The notes beneath the pieces are model-generated. The model was given only the letters and a program-made list of their open reading frames with translations. It was not told the DNA's origin and ran no database searches. The translations under genes and the position numbers were made by a program. A stretch of 64,000 nucleotides of DNA, taken from assembly GCF_004916905.1 (NCBI RefSeq), contig NZ_SDLV01000023.1:1-64000 (forward strand), written 5' to 3'. The stretch is from Chryseobacterium candidae. GTDB taxonomy: Bacteria; Bacteroidota; Bacteroidia; Flavobacteriales; Weeksellaceae. Shown piece after piece: positions 51,370 to 60,578 of this stretch; positions within the stretch are counted from its first letter, which is position 1, and each line of letters begins with the position of its first letter.

Positions 51370-52308
51370 TCAGTCTGAAGACTTCTGTAAAAACTCTATA
51401 TTTCTCTTAAGTCCTGTAAATTTTGTGCGTTTTACTGGGGACTTTCTGAAGATTTCGGAGAAAATTTCCTGGGTAAGTTCTTTCCATTCTCCTTTTTTGA
51501 AATTTTTCAAAGCTTCATTGGGCTGGAAACGGCTCTGTTTGTTGGGAGCGGAAAAACGGTTCCATGGGCAAACATCCTGACAGATATCGCAGCCGAACAT
51601 CCAGTCTTCCATTTTATCTTTAAAATAATCCGGAATTTCATTTTTCAGCTCTATGGTTGCATAAGAAATGCACCGGCTTCCATCTATAATTTTTTCAGAA
51701 ACGATGGCATCTGTAGGACAGGCATCAATACATTTCCTGCAGCTTCCGCAATGATCTGTAGTGGCGTGATCAGGAATCAGCTCCAGATCACAGATAATTT
51801 CAGCCAGAAAATAAAAAGAACCGCTTTGTTTGGTAATAAGGTTGGCATTTTTTCCTACCCAGCCTATTCCCGACTTTTTAGCCCAGGCTCTTTCCAAAAC
51901 CGGTGCAGAATCTACAAAAACACGAAATCCGAATCCGCCTATTTCTTCCTGCAGCTCTGCAACCATTTCACGGAGTATTTCTTTGATTACTTCATGATAG
52001 TCTTCTGCATAAGCATATTTTGAGATTTTAAAATTCTCCAGCGTTGAAATCTTTTCTTCAGGAAAATAATTATAGGAAAGTGAAATCACAGATTTTGAAC
52101 CTTCTACCAGGAGTCTCGGATCAAGCCTTTTATCGAAATGATTTTCCATATACTTCATTTCGCCATTATAATTATTCTTCAGCCATTTTTCCAGATGAGG
52201 AGCTTCTTCCTCCAGAAAATCAGCTTTCGAAATGCCACAATTCTGAAACCCAAAACTTTTTGCCTTGGACTTTATCTGTTGGGAATATTTTTCAGCGTCT
52301 GCATTCAT
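51370..52308 (-). CDS. queG: Epoxyqueuosine reductase
   Basis: A 312-residue cytoplasmic cobalamin- and iron-sulfur-dependent enzyme for the last step of queuosine synthesis in tRNA. N-terminal block [20 protein letters not shown], then [24 protein letters not shown] residues, [20 protein letters not shown], and two 4Fe-4S motifs, [16 protein letters not shown] and [15 protein letters not shown]. The start at 52308 ([13 protein letters not shown]) is preferred over 52317, since either is in frame. Length equals the short QueG form without a HEAT domain. Confidence 0.93.
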   Translation of the reverse strand: MNADAEKYSQQIKSKAKSFGFQNCGISKADFLEEEAPHLEKWLKNNYNGEMKYMENHFDKRLDPRLLVEGSKSVISLSYNYFPEEKISTLENFKISKYAYAEDYHEVIKEILREMVAELQEEIGGFGFRVFVDSAPVLERAWAKKSGIGWVGKNANLITKQSGSFYFLAEIICDLELIPDHATTDHCGSCRKCIDACPTDAIVSEKIIDGSRCISYATIELKNEIPDYFKDKMEDWMFGCDICQDVCPWNRFSAPNKQSRFQPNEALKNFKKGEWKELTQEIFSEIFRKSPVKRTKFTGLKRNIEFLQKSSD

Positions 52309-52472
52309 TAATTTCACACTGCAAAATTAAGATTATTTTATCAATGTTCTGATTTCTGCCAAAGTACATTCCACTGATGGTTCTTTTCTGAAAAAATTAT
52401 ATTTTCATTAGGAATTTTTTCAAAAAAAAAATACGTAATTTCGTTTCTAATTTAATGTTTAAACCAACAACT

Positions 52473-52772
52473 ATGTCTTTAATAGAAGTAATACAATCAG
52501 GAAACTATGAATTAATCGACGTTCGTGAGCCAATGGAGCTTGAAATGGACGGTAATATAGATGGTGCTAAGAATATTCCTTTAGGTGAAGTGGAAGACAG
52601 ACAGGATGAGATCTTATCTGTTGAAAAACCAGTAATCTTATTCTGCAGAAGTGGAAACAGAAGCGGAAAGGCTTTGGATTATCTTAACGCTCAAGGATTA
52701 AAGGACGGTTATAACGGCGGAGGCTGGGCTGAGCTGAAGGCTGTTCTGGAAGCAAATCAGGGAACTTTTTAA
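52473..52772 (+). CDS. Rhodanese-like single-domain protein
   Basis: A 99-residue cytoplasmic protein. MSLIEVIQSGNYELIDVREP opens the fold, MDGNIDGAKNIPLGEV follows, and the active-site loop is VILFCRSGNRSGKALDYLN with the catalytic Cys. The start at 52473 matches the family; the frame also has an ATG at 52455. A sulfurtransferase or sulfur carrier role is inferred from the loop. It is followed 27 bases later by the HD-type gene on the same strand. Confidence 0.88.
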   Translation: MSLIEVIQSGNYELIDVREPMELEMDGNIDGAKNIPLGEVEDRQDEILSVEKPVILFCRSGNRSGKALDYLNAQGLKDGYNGGGWAELKAVLEANQGTF

Positions 52773-52799
52773 AAGTTCCTTTTTTTATATCTTATTTCT

Positions 52800-53420
52800 A
52801 TGAATCTGAAAAATCAATTTGAAGCACTTTGTTCTCCTTTCACGGAAGACAAACAGCTGATCAACAGCCTGTGGAAAGAGATTGAAACCCAATATTCTGA
52901 AAAAGGCAGACATTACCACAATCTTCTTCATCTTGACAATATGTTTAAAGAGCTTGAAGCAGTGAGAAATAATATCTCAGATTTTACCGCTCTTTCTTTT
53001 TCTGTATTTTACCATGATATTATCTATGCTGCTACCTCCAAAGTCAATGAGGAGAAAAGTGCTGCCAAGGCAGAAAAAAGGCTTGCCGAACTTCATATAG
53101 ATAAACATAAAATTTCAATCATTTCTGCACAGATTCTGGCAACAAAATCACATCAGCAGTCTGATAGTGAGGAAACGAATTATCTTCTCGATGCTGACCT
53201 TTCTGTATTGGGTAAAGATTTTAAAACTTATCTGGAGTATACTCAAAATATCAGGAAAGAATATGCTATCTATCCTGACTTTCTTTACAAACCGGGACGC
53301 AGAAAAGTACTTAAGCATTTTCTTGAACTTGAAAGTATCTTTAAAACAGAGTATTTTAGTGAAAAATATGAAAACCAGGCAAAGGAAAACATTACAGCTG
53401 AACTTCAGTTATTAAAATAA
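52800..53420 (+). CDS. HD-domain-like predicted phosphohydrolase
   Basis: A 206-residue protein. Metal ligands of the HD type are seen in GRHYHNLLHLDNMFKELE and FSVFYHDIIYAATSKVNEEK, and a later LDADLSVLG supplies the final Asp. C-terminal block IYPDFLYKPGRRKVLKHFLE is family-typical. Databases often mislabel this family as an NMDA-receptor subunit. Substrate unknown. It lies in tandem with the rhodanese gene and ends before a shared terminator. Confidence 0.8.
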   Translation: MNLKNQFEALCSPFTEDKQLINSLWKEIETQYSEKGRHYHNLLHLDNMFKELEAVRNNISDFTALSFSVFYHDIIYAATSKVNEEKSAAKAEKRLAELHIDKHKISIISAQILATKSHQQSDSEETNYLLDADLSVLGKDFKTYLEYTQNIRKEYAIYPDFLYKPGRRKVLKHFLELESIFKTEYFSEKYENQAKENITAELQLLK

Positions 53421-53448
53421 AAAATAGATGAATCTGTTATTTAACAAA

Positions 53449-53478
53449 ACAAAGACACCCGGTAATAGGTGTCTTGTT
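53449..53478. terminator. Bidirectional terminator
   Basis: AAGACACC pairs with GGTGTCTT around an eight-base loop; T-rich runs follow on both strands (GTTTG and GTTTTG). It separates the convergent HD and hydrolase genes. Confidence 0.75.
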
Positions 53479-53490
53479 TGATATTGCATA

Positions 53491-54264
53491 TTAGAAATAT
53501 TTGCTGATAAATCCGGCCGCTTTCTCCAACACAAGCTCAGGCACTTCTTTATGAGGTGTGTGTCCTACTCCGGGGATGATATATTTTTCTGCACTTCCAC
53601 TCACCTGAGTCACTGTTTTTTCTACCTGATCTAAAGTTCCGTATTCATCAGCCTCTCCCTGAATAAATAACAATGGAGCTTTAATATCTTTCAACAGATA
53701 TTCAATATTCCAGGTTCTGTAATCTTCGCGTGTCCAGGTTTCTGTCCAGGCTTTGAAAAGCATTTCTACTTTATCACCATGGTATTTCTGTAAACGTTGA
53801 GGAAGATTGGTCGTTTTATAAGCTTCCCAGGCATCATAAACTCCTTTTAAAGTTACCTCCTCCACAAAAATATGACCAGCTTCACAGATAACGGCTTCTA
53901 TTCTTTCAGGATATTTTGAAGCGGTAATTAAGGCTATTGTTCCTCCATCACTGTGTCCAAAGAGAATTGCATTATCAATATCCATTTCGATCAATAAATT
54001 ATTTAACAAATCTGCTTCCAGCTCCATATAATTTACGGGTCTTTCATGAGTAAGCATAGGAAAAGATTTCCCATAACCTAAACGGTCATACGCGAGGATA
54101 TTGCATTGTGCAATTTCTGATAGCTTAGCAGGAAATTCTCTCCAAAGCTGTACTGATCCTAATGAATCATGCAGAAATATAATTGTAGGCCTGCCTTCAA
54201 ATTGATTATTGTGTTCAATATATAATTTTTGTCCCTTTACATTAATTATTCTTCCTTCCATCAA
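53491..54264 (-). CDS. Alpha/beta hydrolase
   Basis: A 257-residue cytoplasmic hydrolase. The oxyanion region is IFLHDSLGSVQLWREFPAKL, the nucleophile elbow FGHSDGGTIALITASKYPER contains the Ser of GHSDG, an acid Asp/Glu is in FIQGEADEYGTLDQ, and the catalytic His is in IPGVGHTPHKEVPELV. No signal peptide. Substrate unknown; an esterase or lactonase is typical. It follows the nitronate monooxygenase gene by 12 bases, so they share a transcript. Confidence 0.88.
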   Translation of the reverse strand: MMEGRIINVKGQKLYIEHNNQFEGRPTIIFLHDSLGSVQLWREFPAKLSEIAQCNILAYDRLGYGKSFPMLTHERPVNYMELEADLLNNLLIEMDIDNAILFGHSDGGTIALITASKYPERIEAVICEAGHIFVEEVTLKGVYDAWEAYKTTNLPQRLQKYHGDKVEMLFKAWTETWTREDYRTWNIEYLLKDIKAPLLFIQGEADEYGTLDQVEKTVTQVSGSAEKYIIPGVGHTPHKEVPELVLEKAAGFISKYF

Positions 54265-54276
54265 ATAAAAATCATA

Positions 54277-55266
54277 TTAAAAAACAGGCATTTTTGTTGC
54301 TTCAAATTCTTTTAAAAGATGACTGAAAACAGTTTCCACCGGAAGGATTTCATCTATTAAGGCAGAAACCTGACCTATTTCCAGCTCTCCATCTTCCATA
54401 TCTCCTTCAAACATTCCTTTTTTTGCTCTGGCTCTTCCTAATGAGGCAATTAAGGCATCTTTATTTCTTCCGTTTACATAGATATCTTCCAGTTCATTGA
54501 AGAATTTATTTTTAACCATTCTTACAGGTGCCAGTTCTTTTAAAGTAAGGTGTGTATCTCCTTCCTGTAATTCTGTGATTTTCTTTTTCCAGTTCTCATG
54601 AGCACTTGCTTCGGTTGTAGCCGCAAAACGGGAACCAATCTGTACTCCATCTGCACCAAGAATCATTGCAGCTTTAATCTGTGAACCTAAAGCAATTCCT
54701 CCGGCTGCGATTAAAGGCTTAGAAATATGCTTTTTTACATTAGGTATAAGGCAGAATGTAGTTGTTTCATCTCTTCCGTTGTGCCCTCCTGCTTCAAAAC
54801 CTTCTGCAACGATGGCATCAACTCCCGCGTCTTCGCATTTTACAGCAAATTTGGTAGAGGATACTACATGGGCTACTTTTATACCTTCTTTCTGCAGCAT
54901 TTCCGTATAGGTTTTCGGATTACCGGCTGACGTAAATACAATTTTCACTCCTTCTTCAAGGATGATCTGAATGATTTCCTCAATATTAGGATATAACATC
55001 GGTACATTTACCCCAAATGGTTGATCTGTTGCCAGTTTACATTTCCGGATATTTTCTCTCAGGATATCAGGATACATGCTTCCTGCTCCTATTATTCCTA
55101 ATCCTCCACAGTTGGAAACTGCGGAAGCAAGTCTCCAGCCTGAATGCCAGATCATCCCTGCCTGGATAATCGGATATTTAATATTGAAAAGGTGTGAAAT
55201 TCTATTGTGTGTTCCCTCCATGTCATGAATTTTTTTTGCAGCGTTAAAATCTATAAAATTGCTCAT
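54277..55266 (-). CDS. Nitronate monooxygenase (FMN-dependent)
   Basis: About 329 residues, FMN-binding TIM-barrel enzyme oxidising nitroalkane anions such as propionate 3-nitronate. Motifs: YPIIQAGMIWHSGWRLASAV, NCGGLGIIGAGSMYPDILRE, VDAIVAEGFEAGGHNGRDET, AAGGIALGSQIKAAMILGAD, VQIGSRFAATTEASAHENWK. The start is uncertain: 55266 gives MSNFIDFNAAKKIHD; a start at 55221 (MEGTHNRISHLFNI) fits typical family length better. In an operon with the hydrolase downstream. Confidence 0.88.
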   Translation of the reverse strand: MSNFIDFNAAKKIHDMEGTHNRISHLFNIKYPIIQAGMIWHSGWRLASAVSNCGGLGIIGAGSMYPDILRENIRKCKLATDQPFGVNVPMLYPNIEEIIQIILEEGVKIVFTSAGNPKTYTEMLQKEGIKVAHVVSSTKFAVKCEDAGVDAIVAEGFEAGGHNGRDETTTFCLIPNVKKHISKPLIAAGGIALGSQIKAAMILGADGVQIGSRFAATTEASAHENWKKKITELQEGDTHLTLKELAPVRMVKNKFFNELEDIYVNGRNKDALIASLGRARAKKGMFEGDMEDGELEIGQVSALIDEILPVETVFSHLLKEFEATKMPVF

Positions 55267-55352
55267 GCGTAAAAATACTAAAAACAATGGTTTTCCGGGA
55301 AATATCTGTCAATATTTTCCATCATGGTTTTCGTCTTTATAAAGTCTGATGA

Positions 55353-55383
55353 TAAAAAAAACCTTCAGAAATTCTGAAGGTTT
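55353..55383 (-). terminator. Terminator after the surA-type gene
   Basis: AACCTTCAGAA and TTCTGAAGGTT form a near-perfect stem; on the minus strand it is followed by eight T residues. It separates the peptidyl-prolyl isomerase gene from the nitronate monooxygenase gene. Confidence 0.88.
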
Positions 55384-55388
55384 AGATT

Positions 55389-56756
55389 TTATTTTGACAT
55401 GGATTGTTTCTTCCAGTTAGACTTAAAGTTACAGCTGTCGTAACGTTTGTCGATTGAAATAAAAGTGGTTGGCAACTTGGAGTTGACAAACTTTTCAACC
55501 ATTTCACTTTTCTTTTTATTCAGCGCCATCTGCTTGATTCTGCTGAAGTCTGTTTCCAGGGTAATCTGGTGAGAAGGAATCACATCTTCCACTTTGATGA
55601 TCTTGATTTGTTTTCTCTTGTTCTCTTCATCTTCAAAAGCAGTAGTGATATCTCCTTTGTTTAATCCTGCCAATTCGTAGCTGATTGTTCCAGGGATACT
55701 TTCTCTTTCAATTTTATCGGAACCATCAGCTCCGGGAATGATCCCCGCGTTGAATTTTGTTCTTTTATCATCTGAGAATTTAAAAGCCGCATCTTTGAAT
55801 GTTATTTTGCCATCCATAATAAGCCCTCTGATACTGTCTAATTTTGCTTTTGCAGTTTTGATCTCATCATCAGTAGGAACAGCTTTCAACAAGATATGTC
55901 TTGCATCATATACTTTACCAGATCTTTTTACCAACTGAATAATGTGGAATCCGAATTCAGATTCAACAGGATCTGAGATTTCATTTTCCTGAAGGTTCAA
56001 TGCAGCAGCTTCGAATGGCTTCACCATCTGCCCTTTATTGATATTCTTATATAATCCTCCGTTGGCCGCTGATCCTTCATCTTCAGAATAGATTCTTGCC
56101 TGGCTTTCAAAAGTTTCCCCTCCGATAATATCCTGCTTGATTTTTTTCAATCTGTTGATAAGGTCTTGTTTGTGAGCTTCTGTAAGTGACGGATAAATCA
56201 TGATCTGAGCTAAAGTAACCTCATCTTTTACCTGTGGCAGCTGTGTTTTATACATATTGTAGAAATCAGTTACCTCATTTGGGGTTACGTCTGCTTTATC
56301 AGTAACTCTCTGGTATTTTGCCTGTCCGTAATACTGGTCTGTATCTATTTTCTCAATAGCATTTTTCAGTTCATAAGCATTTCTGAACTTATAGGCTGCA
56401 AGCATTGTTTTTTCATCCGGAAACTGAGAAAGCATCTGACGGTATTTTGCATTAGCCTGTTCTTTGATGGCTGCAGAACGGTTCTCAATTAAGGTGTCCT
56501 TTTTTGCTTCGTATACAAGAAGCTTATTGCTGATAAGGTTTTCCAGGAACTCACATTTATCCGTGTTGGCAGCTCCCTGCTGTTTACCATAATTCATCTG
56601 CTCGATTACATCAGATTCCAATACAATCTCATCCCCGATAACAGCTGCAATACCATCCACCAAATCTCCTTGTTTTAGCTGGGCATTCATCATATTTGAA
56701 GAGAATATCATGATGAAAATCCCAAGAAGAAAAGTGATTTTTAGTTTATTTGTCAT
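55389..56756 (-). CDS. SurA-like periplasmic peptidyl-prolyl isomerase
   Basis: A 455-residue exported chaperone. The signal peptide LLGIFIMIFSSNMMNAQ is followed by a SurA-type N-terminal segment (DGIAAVIGDEIVLESDVIEQ, CEFLENLISNKLLVYEAKKD). Two parvulin domains follow: about residues 170 to 275 (VTLAQIMIYPSLTEAHKQDL, GGLYKNINKGQMVKPFEAAA) and about 283 to 385 (YDARHILLKAVPTDDEIKTA). It should assist outer-membrane protein folding. It is the last of the mutY-gldD-pfkB-surA cluster. Confidence 0.9.
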   Translation of the reverse strand: MTNKLKITFLLGIFIMIFSSNMMNAQLKQGDLVDGIAAVIGDEIVLESDVIEQMNYGKQQGAANTDKCEFLENLISNKLLVYEAKKDTLIENRSAAIKEQANAKYRQMLSQFPDEKTMLAAYKFRNAYELKNAIEKIDTDQYYGQAKYQRVTDKADVTPNEVTDFYNMYKTQLPQVKDEVTLAQIMIYPSLTEAHKQDLINRLKKIKQDIIGGETFESQARIYSEDEGSAANGGLYKNINKGQMVKPFEAAALNLQENEISDPVESEFGFHIIQLVKRSGKVYDARHILLKAVPTDDEIKTAKAKLDSIRGLIMDGKITFKDAAFKFSDDKRTKFNAGIIPGADGSDKIERESIPGTISYELAGLNKGDITTAFEDEENKRKQIKIIKVEDVIPSHQITLETDFSRIKQMALNKKKSEMVEKFVNSKLPTTFISIDKRYDSCNFKSNWKKQSMSK

Positions 56757-56842
56757 TTTACTATTTTAACAAGTTGCAAATTTAGAATTCTTAACGAATT
56801 TCCTTCAATTTTTTATTATAAATATTTCTTAAAAAGACTTAT

Positions 56843-57766
56843 TTATTGCAGTTCAACATCAAATGTTGTTAATTCTTTGAATTGTCTCAATCTGCTGAAC
56901 ATATCCGCTTCGTTTACTTCTTCTATTCTTTCTGTTCCGAATTTCTCTACGGTGAATGAAGCCATTGCAGATCCTACGATAAGGGCAGACTTCATCGTTT
57001 CGAAATCAATTTTCCCTTTTTTAGCAAGATAGGCCGCGAAACCTCCTGCAAAAGTATCTCCGGCTCCGGTAGGGTCGAAAACGTCTTCTAAAGGAAGTGC
57101 CGGGATAGCAAATACTTTATTGTCATGGAAAAGTAAAGCTCCGTGTTCTCCTTTTTTAATAATTACATATTCAGGACCCATTGTGTGGATCTTTTTCGCC
57201 GCTTTTACCAAAGAATATTCTCCTGAAAGCTGTCTTGCTTCTTCATCATTGATGGTAATTACATCTGTTTTTGCAATCATATCCATCAAAATATCCCAAG
57301 CAGAATCCATCCAGAAGTTCATGGTATCAAGGATAACCAGTTTAGGACGGTTGTTCATTTTTTCAAGTACAGATAACTGAACTCCAGGGTGTAGGTTTCC
57401 AAGTAACAAAATTTCGGCATCCTGCATTGAATCCGGGATTTTCGGATCAAAGTTTTCCAGTACATTTACTTCTGTAGCCAGAGTATCTCTTGTATTCAGA
57501 TCGTTGTGGTATTTTCCGGACCAGAAGAATGTTTTTCCTTCTTTCACGATTTCAATTCCTTCGATGTTTACACCTCTGTTTGTGAACATGTCAAGATGTT
57601 CCTGTGGAAAGTCTCCTCCTACTACAGAAACAATTCCGGATTTAACGCCTAAAATTGATGAAGTGATTCCGATATAAGTGGCTGCACCTCCTAAAATTTT
57701 GTCCGTTTTACCAAATGGTGTTTCAATTGCATCAAATGCAACACTTCCTACAACTAAAAGTTTCAT
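56843..57766 (-). CDS. PfkB-family carbohydrate/nucleoside kinase
   Basis: A 307-residue cytoplasmic kinase. N-terminus KLLVVGSVAFDAIETPFGKT with GGAATYIGITSSILGVKSG, and C-terminal signature VFDPTGAGDTFAGGFAAYLA with catalytic Asp. The residues LVILDTMNFWMDSAWDILMD lie in the middle. This subgroup is sometimes annotated as sugar or adenosine kinase; substrate is not established. It lies 27 bases after gldD, so the two share a transcript. Confidence 0.88.
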   Translation of the reverse strand: MKLLVVGSVAFDAIETPFGKTDKILGGAATYIGITSSILGVKSGIVSVVGGDFPQEHLDMFTNRGVNIEGIEIVKEGKTFFWSGKYHNDLNTRDTLATEVNVLENFDPKIPDSMQDAEILLLGNLHPGVQLSVLEKMNNRPKLVILDTMNFWMDSAWDILMDMIAKTDVITINDEEARQLSGEYSLVKAAKKIHTMGPEYVIIKKGEHGALLFHDNKVFAIPALPLEDVFDPTGAGDTFAGGFAAYLAKKGKIDFETMKSALIVGSAMASFTVEKFGTERIEEVNEADMFSRLRQFKELTTFDVELQ

Positions 57767-57793
57767 ATATTTTTCAATGTATATTAAAAGTAA

Positions 57794-58351
57794 TTATTTT
57801 TTCCATTCAAAAGTGTCCAGCAGATGTTTCATATCATTTTTGATATAGTTTACTGCGGGGGCAAGAGAGTCCGGTTTCGGTCTCGTATTAAAGTATAAAT
57901 AAGCAGTCACGAAGTGTTTCGTACTGTCTGTAACGTAAAACTGAAGATTGGAAGCGCTTTGCCCTTTCAGCTCATAGAAGTTCCCGTATACTTTTTTTTC
58001 AGGGTACTCGAAGGATTTTGTATCTATGGAACTGGCTTTAATGGTATGCTCATATACCATTTTCTCGGCTTCCTTGATATGGTCAGCAAAGTCGTTCTGT
58101 ATCGGATAATAGGTAACGAATAGCTTAGCTTTCATTTTAGGATAATTCAGATAGAACCAGCAAGGTTTTTTGGCTGGTGCAATTGAAGCAAAGTCCGAAT
58201 ACTCAAAGGTATAGGCGCAATTGTTTTCAAACTTCTGGTATTTCGGTGCAGGATATTCAAGACGCAGTTCTCCATAAGGTTTTGGTGAAGGGTCTTTTCC
58301 ACATGAAATCAAAAGCAGCGATACAAAAATAAAAATGACTTTTTTAATCAT
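57794..58351 (-). CDS. gldD: Gliding motility lipoprotein GldD
   Basis: A 185-residue lipoprotein. The start at 58351 gives MIKKVIFIFVSLLLISCGKD with lipobox SCG; the upstream extension to 58366 is not needed. Conserved blocks are KPYGELRLEYPAPKYQKFEN, CWFYLNYPKMKAKLFVTYYP and QFYVTDSTKHFVTAYLYFNT, as in GldD. In gliding Flavobacteriia it is essential for gliding and T9SS-related functions; Chryseobacterium-like species often do not glide, so a role in T9SS secretion or envelope function is inferred. No gldE neighbour is present here. Confidence 0.9.
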   Translation of the reverse strand: MIKKVIFIFVSLLLISCGKDPSPKPYGELRLEYPAPKYQKFENNCAYTFEYSDFASIAPAKKPCWFYLNYPKMKAKLFVTYYPIQNDFADHIKEAEKMVYEHTIKASSIDTKSFEYPEKKVYGNFYELKGQSASNLQFYVTDSTKHFVTAYLYFNTRPKPDSLAPAVNYIKNDMKHLLDTFEWKK

Positions 58352-58395
58352 TTTGCAAAAGTACAAATTAGATTTCAGATTTCAGAAGACAAATT

Positions 58396-59430
58396 TCAGT
58401 CTTTCAGAGCGTTTTGAATGTAAATTTCCAAAGGCTTCGGAAAGGATTTTTCATGAGAGCCTTCAAGATCTGTAATCAGGTATTGATTTTCAGCAATAAA
58501 ATCATTCCATTGTTTTTCTGAAGTAACCTCAACATTCCAAATCTCAATGCTTAAATTCTTATGAGTCAGTTTATGGGTAACCGTTTTTGAACCTGTAATG
58601 AAGGATTCCATATCCGAAGGAATAGCTGTCGGAAATTCAAATAATTTCTTCCAGATGAAGTCATCTGCTCTCTGACGGATCAGAAACTGTCCGTTTTTGT
58701 GAACAAAATAATAGGTTAAAGCAAGATCTTCTGCTTTTACTTTTTTGGTTTTTACAGGATAATCTGAAATTTTCTGCATAGAAAATGCCAGGCAGTCTTC
58801 ATTTAAAGGGCATTCTCCACATAATGGATTTTTGGGCTTACAGATTTCCGAGCCGATATCCATCATAGCCTGATTAAAATCTCCTACATTCTCCGGCATC
58901 ACCAAGGCGGCCAATTCAGAAAAATAGGTAAATGCTCTTGAATTTGAAATATCAAAATCATCCGCAAAAAGACGGCTCAGAACACGGTAGAAATTCCCGT
59001 CAACAGCAGGCATTTTTCCACCGAAGCAGATGCTTGAAACAGCTGCAGCTGTATATTTTCCTACTCCTTTCAGTTTTAAAATCTCTTCGTATTGGTGAGG
59101 AAAGACACCCTGATAATCATTCATGATCTGTTGGGCGGCTTTATGTATATTAATAGCTCTGGAATAATAACCTAACCCTTTCCAATACAATAAAACTTCG
59201 TTTTCTTCAGCCTTTGCCAGCGTTTTTACATCGGGAAATCTTTTAATGAAATTATTATAATGATTCAATCCCTGGTTGATTCTCGTCTGCTGAAATACAA
59301 TTTCACAGATCCAGATTTTGTACGGATCTTTTGTCTGTCTGAAAGGCAGATCTCTTGCATTATTTTTATACCATTCAAGGATTTTGCTGCCCACATGCAG
59401 AAATTCTGAACCTGTTTTATTTTTTCCCAA
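58396..59430 (-). CDS. mutY: A/G-specific adenine DNA glycosylase
   Basis: A 344-residue DNA repair enzyme that removes adenine mispaired with 8-oxoguanine. The N-terminus RDLPFRQTKDPYKIWICEIV with FQQTRINQGLNHYNNF, the helix-hairpin-helix LKLKGVGKYTAAAVSSICFG, the catalytic acidic region PAVDGNFYRVLSRLFADDFD, and the 4Fe-4S loop CKPKNPLCGECPLNEDC (C-x6-C-x2-C-x5-C) are all present. A NUDIX-like C-terminal domain recognises 8-oxoG (QFLIRQRADDFIWKKLFEFP). It heads the cluster with gldD 44 bases downstream. Confidence 0.95.
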   Translation of the reverse strand: MGKNKTGSEFLHVGSKILEWYKNNARDLPFRQTKDPYKIWICEIVFQQTRINQGLNHYNNFIKRFPDVKTLAKAEENEVLLYWKGLGYYSRAINIHKAAQQIMNDYQGVFPHQYEEILKLKGVGKYTAAAVSSICFGGKMPAVDGNFYRVLSRLFADDFDISNSRAFTYFSELAALVMPENVGDFNQAMMDIGSEICKPKNPLCGECPLNEDCLAFSMQKISDYPVKTKKVKAEDLALTYYFVHKNGQFLIRQRADDFIWKKLFEFPTAIPSDMESFITGSKTVTHKLTHKNLSIEIWNVEVTSEKQWNDFIAENQYLITDLEGSHEKSFPKPLEIYIQNALKD

Positions 59431-59699
59431 AAATCAATCTTATTTTAAATCACTGAAGAGATGATTTTCTCTTCATCCTGAACATTATTTTCAATGCTGC
59501 AAAGATAGGTTTATTTTATTTTTTACCTGTTTTGATTTTGAAAGAGATTTTTTGTTTCTGTTACATGAAAAATAGATTTATGGAGAAAATGTTCTGATTA
59601 TGAATCCGTTATTGTATAAATTTTTTACTCTTATCTCTTCCTAATTACCTGAATATATATGATCATAAAGTTAAAAAAGGATTTCATCAGTTGGTTTAT

Positions 59700-60554
59700 T
59701 TATTCTGATAAGATTTTATCCAAATCAAGCTGTTTGAGTGTTATTTTTTCATAAATCTCTTTTTGCATCCATTCTTCCTCACCTGTTTTCGCACTGATTC
59801 CCAAAGTTGCAATGAATAATTTTTCAATAAATAAATCATTATTCTTGAAAAAAACCGGTATAACAATTTTCCGAGACGCATTTTGATACTGATCAGTGTA
59901 ACCTAAGATTAAATTGAAAGCTTGTTTATTTTTTATAGCAGTATCTATTTCTATAAAATCACAGTCAATATTTTTTGTAAAAAATACTTTATTATCGGTT
60001 TGCGCTTTTAAGGTATAGTCATTTTTATTTTTTTCTATAATAATGAGATCATTTTTATCACTTTTATTAAAGTTAACTTTATAGCTTTTAGTTTGTGTGG
60101 AATTTGAATTAAAAGAAGAGGGTAGATCTTCTTCGTCTATATTTTCTTTAGACTTTAGGAAATATTTTTTACATTCTGGTAGCTCACATCCAAGAATTTG
60201 TGTTTTTTTTCCATCAAAAAAAGAAATGTATGAACCTCCATTAATCTGTAAATCATATTTTTTCCCTTTATATAAATAATCTTTTATATCAATATTACAT
60301 GGTGTAATTGGATATGAGAAATGCCATTCTTCTTCAGTAATAGGAACTGATAACTTCATGATTTTTTCAACATCATTACTATTGAGAGACCACGCTTTAT
60401 CTTTTTCAGCTAATTTTTCTTTTGTAGAATATTCACCTTTACAGTTTGCAACGTAAACTTTTGTTTCTATTCTCTTTTTTTCATCTTTATCCTGGCCTTT
60501 ACAATTGTAAAATAAAAATATGAGAGGTAGTAAAATTAAAAAGTTTTTCATCAT
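59700..60554 (-). CDS. Lipoprotein of unknown function, possible immunity protein
   Basis: A 284-residue lipoprotein (FLILLPLIFLFYNCKGQDKD, lipobox YNC). The rest is very rich in Lys, Asp and Asn, with KIMKLSVPITEEEWHFSYPI and LGCELPECKKYFLKSKENID; no known domain. It is second after the GH19-M23 gene on the same strand, 24 bases after 60579..61628. A periplasmic immunity or accessory lipoprotein is a reasonable guess by position only. Confidence 0.6.
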   Translation of the reverse strand: MMKNFLILLPLIFLFYNCKGQDKDEKKRIETKVYVANCKGEYSTKEKLAEKDKAWSLNSNDVEKIMKLSVPITEEEWHFSYPITPCNIDIKDYLYKGKKYDLQINGGSYISFFDGKKTQILGCELPECKKYFLKSKENIDEEDLPSSFNSNSTQTKSYKVNFNKSDKNDLIIIEKNKNDYTLKAQTDNKVFFTKNIDCDFIEIDTAIKNKQAFNLILGYTDQYQNASRKIVIPVFFKNNDLFIEKLFIATLGISAKTGEEEWMQKEIYEKITLKQLDLDKILSE

Positions 60555-60578
60555 TAATTGAAGCTTTATGGAGTAATA

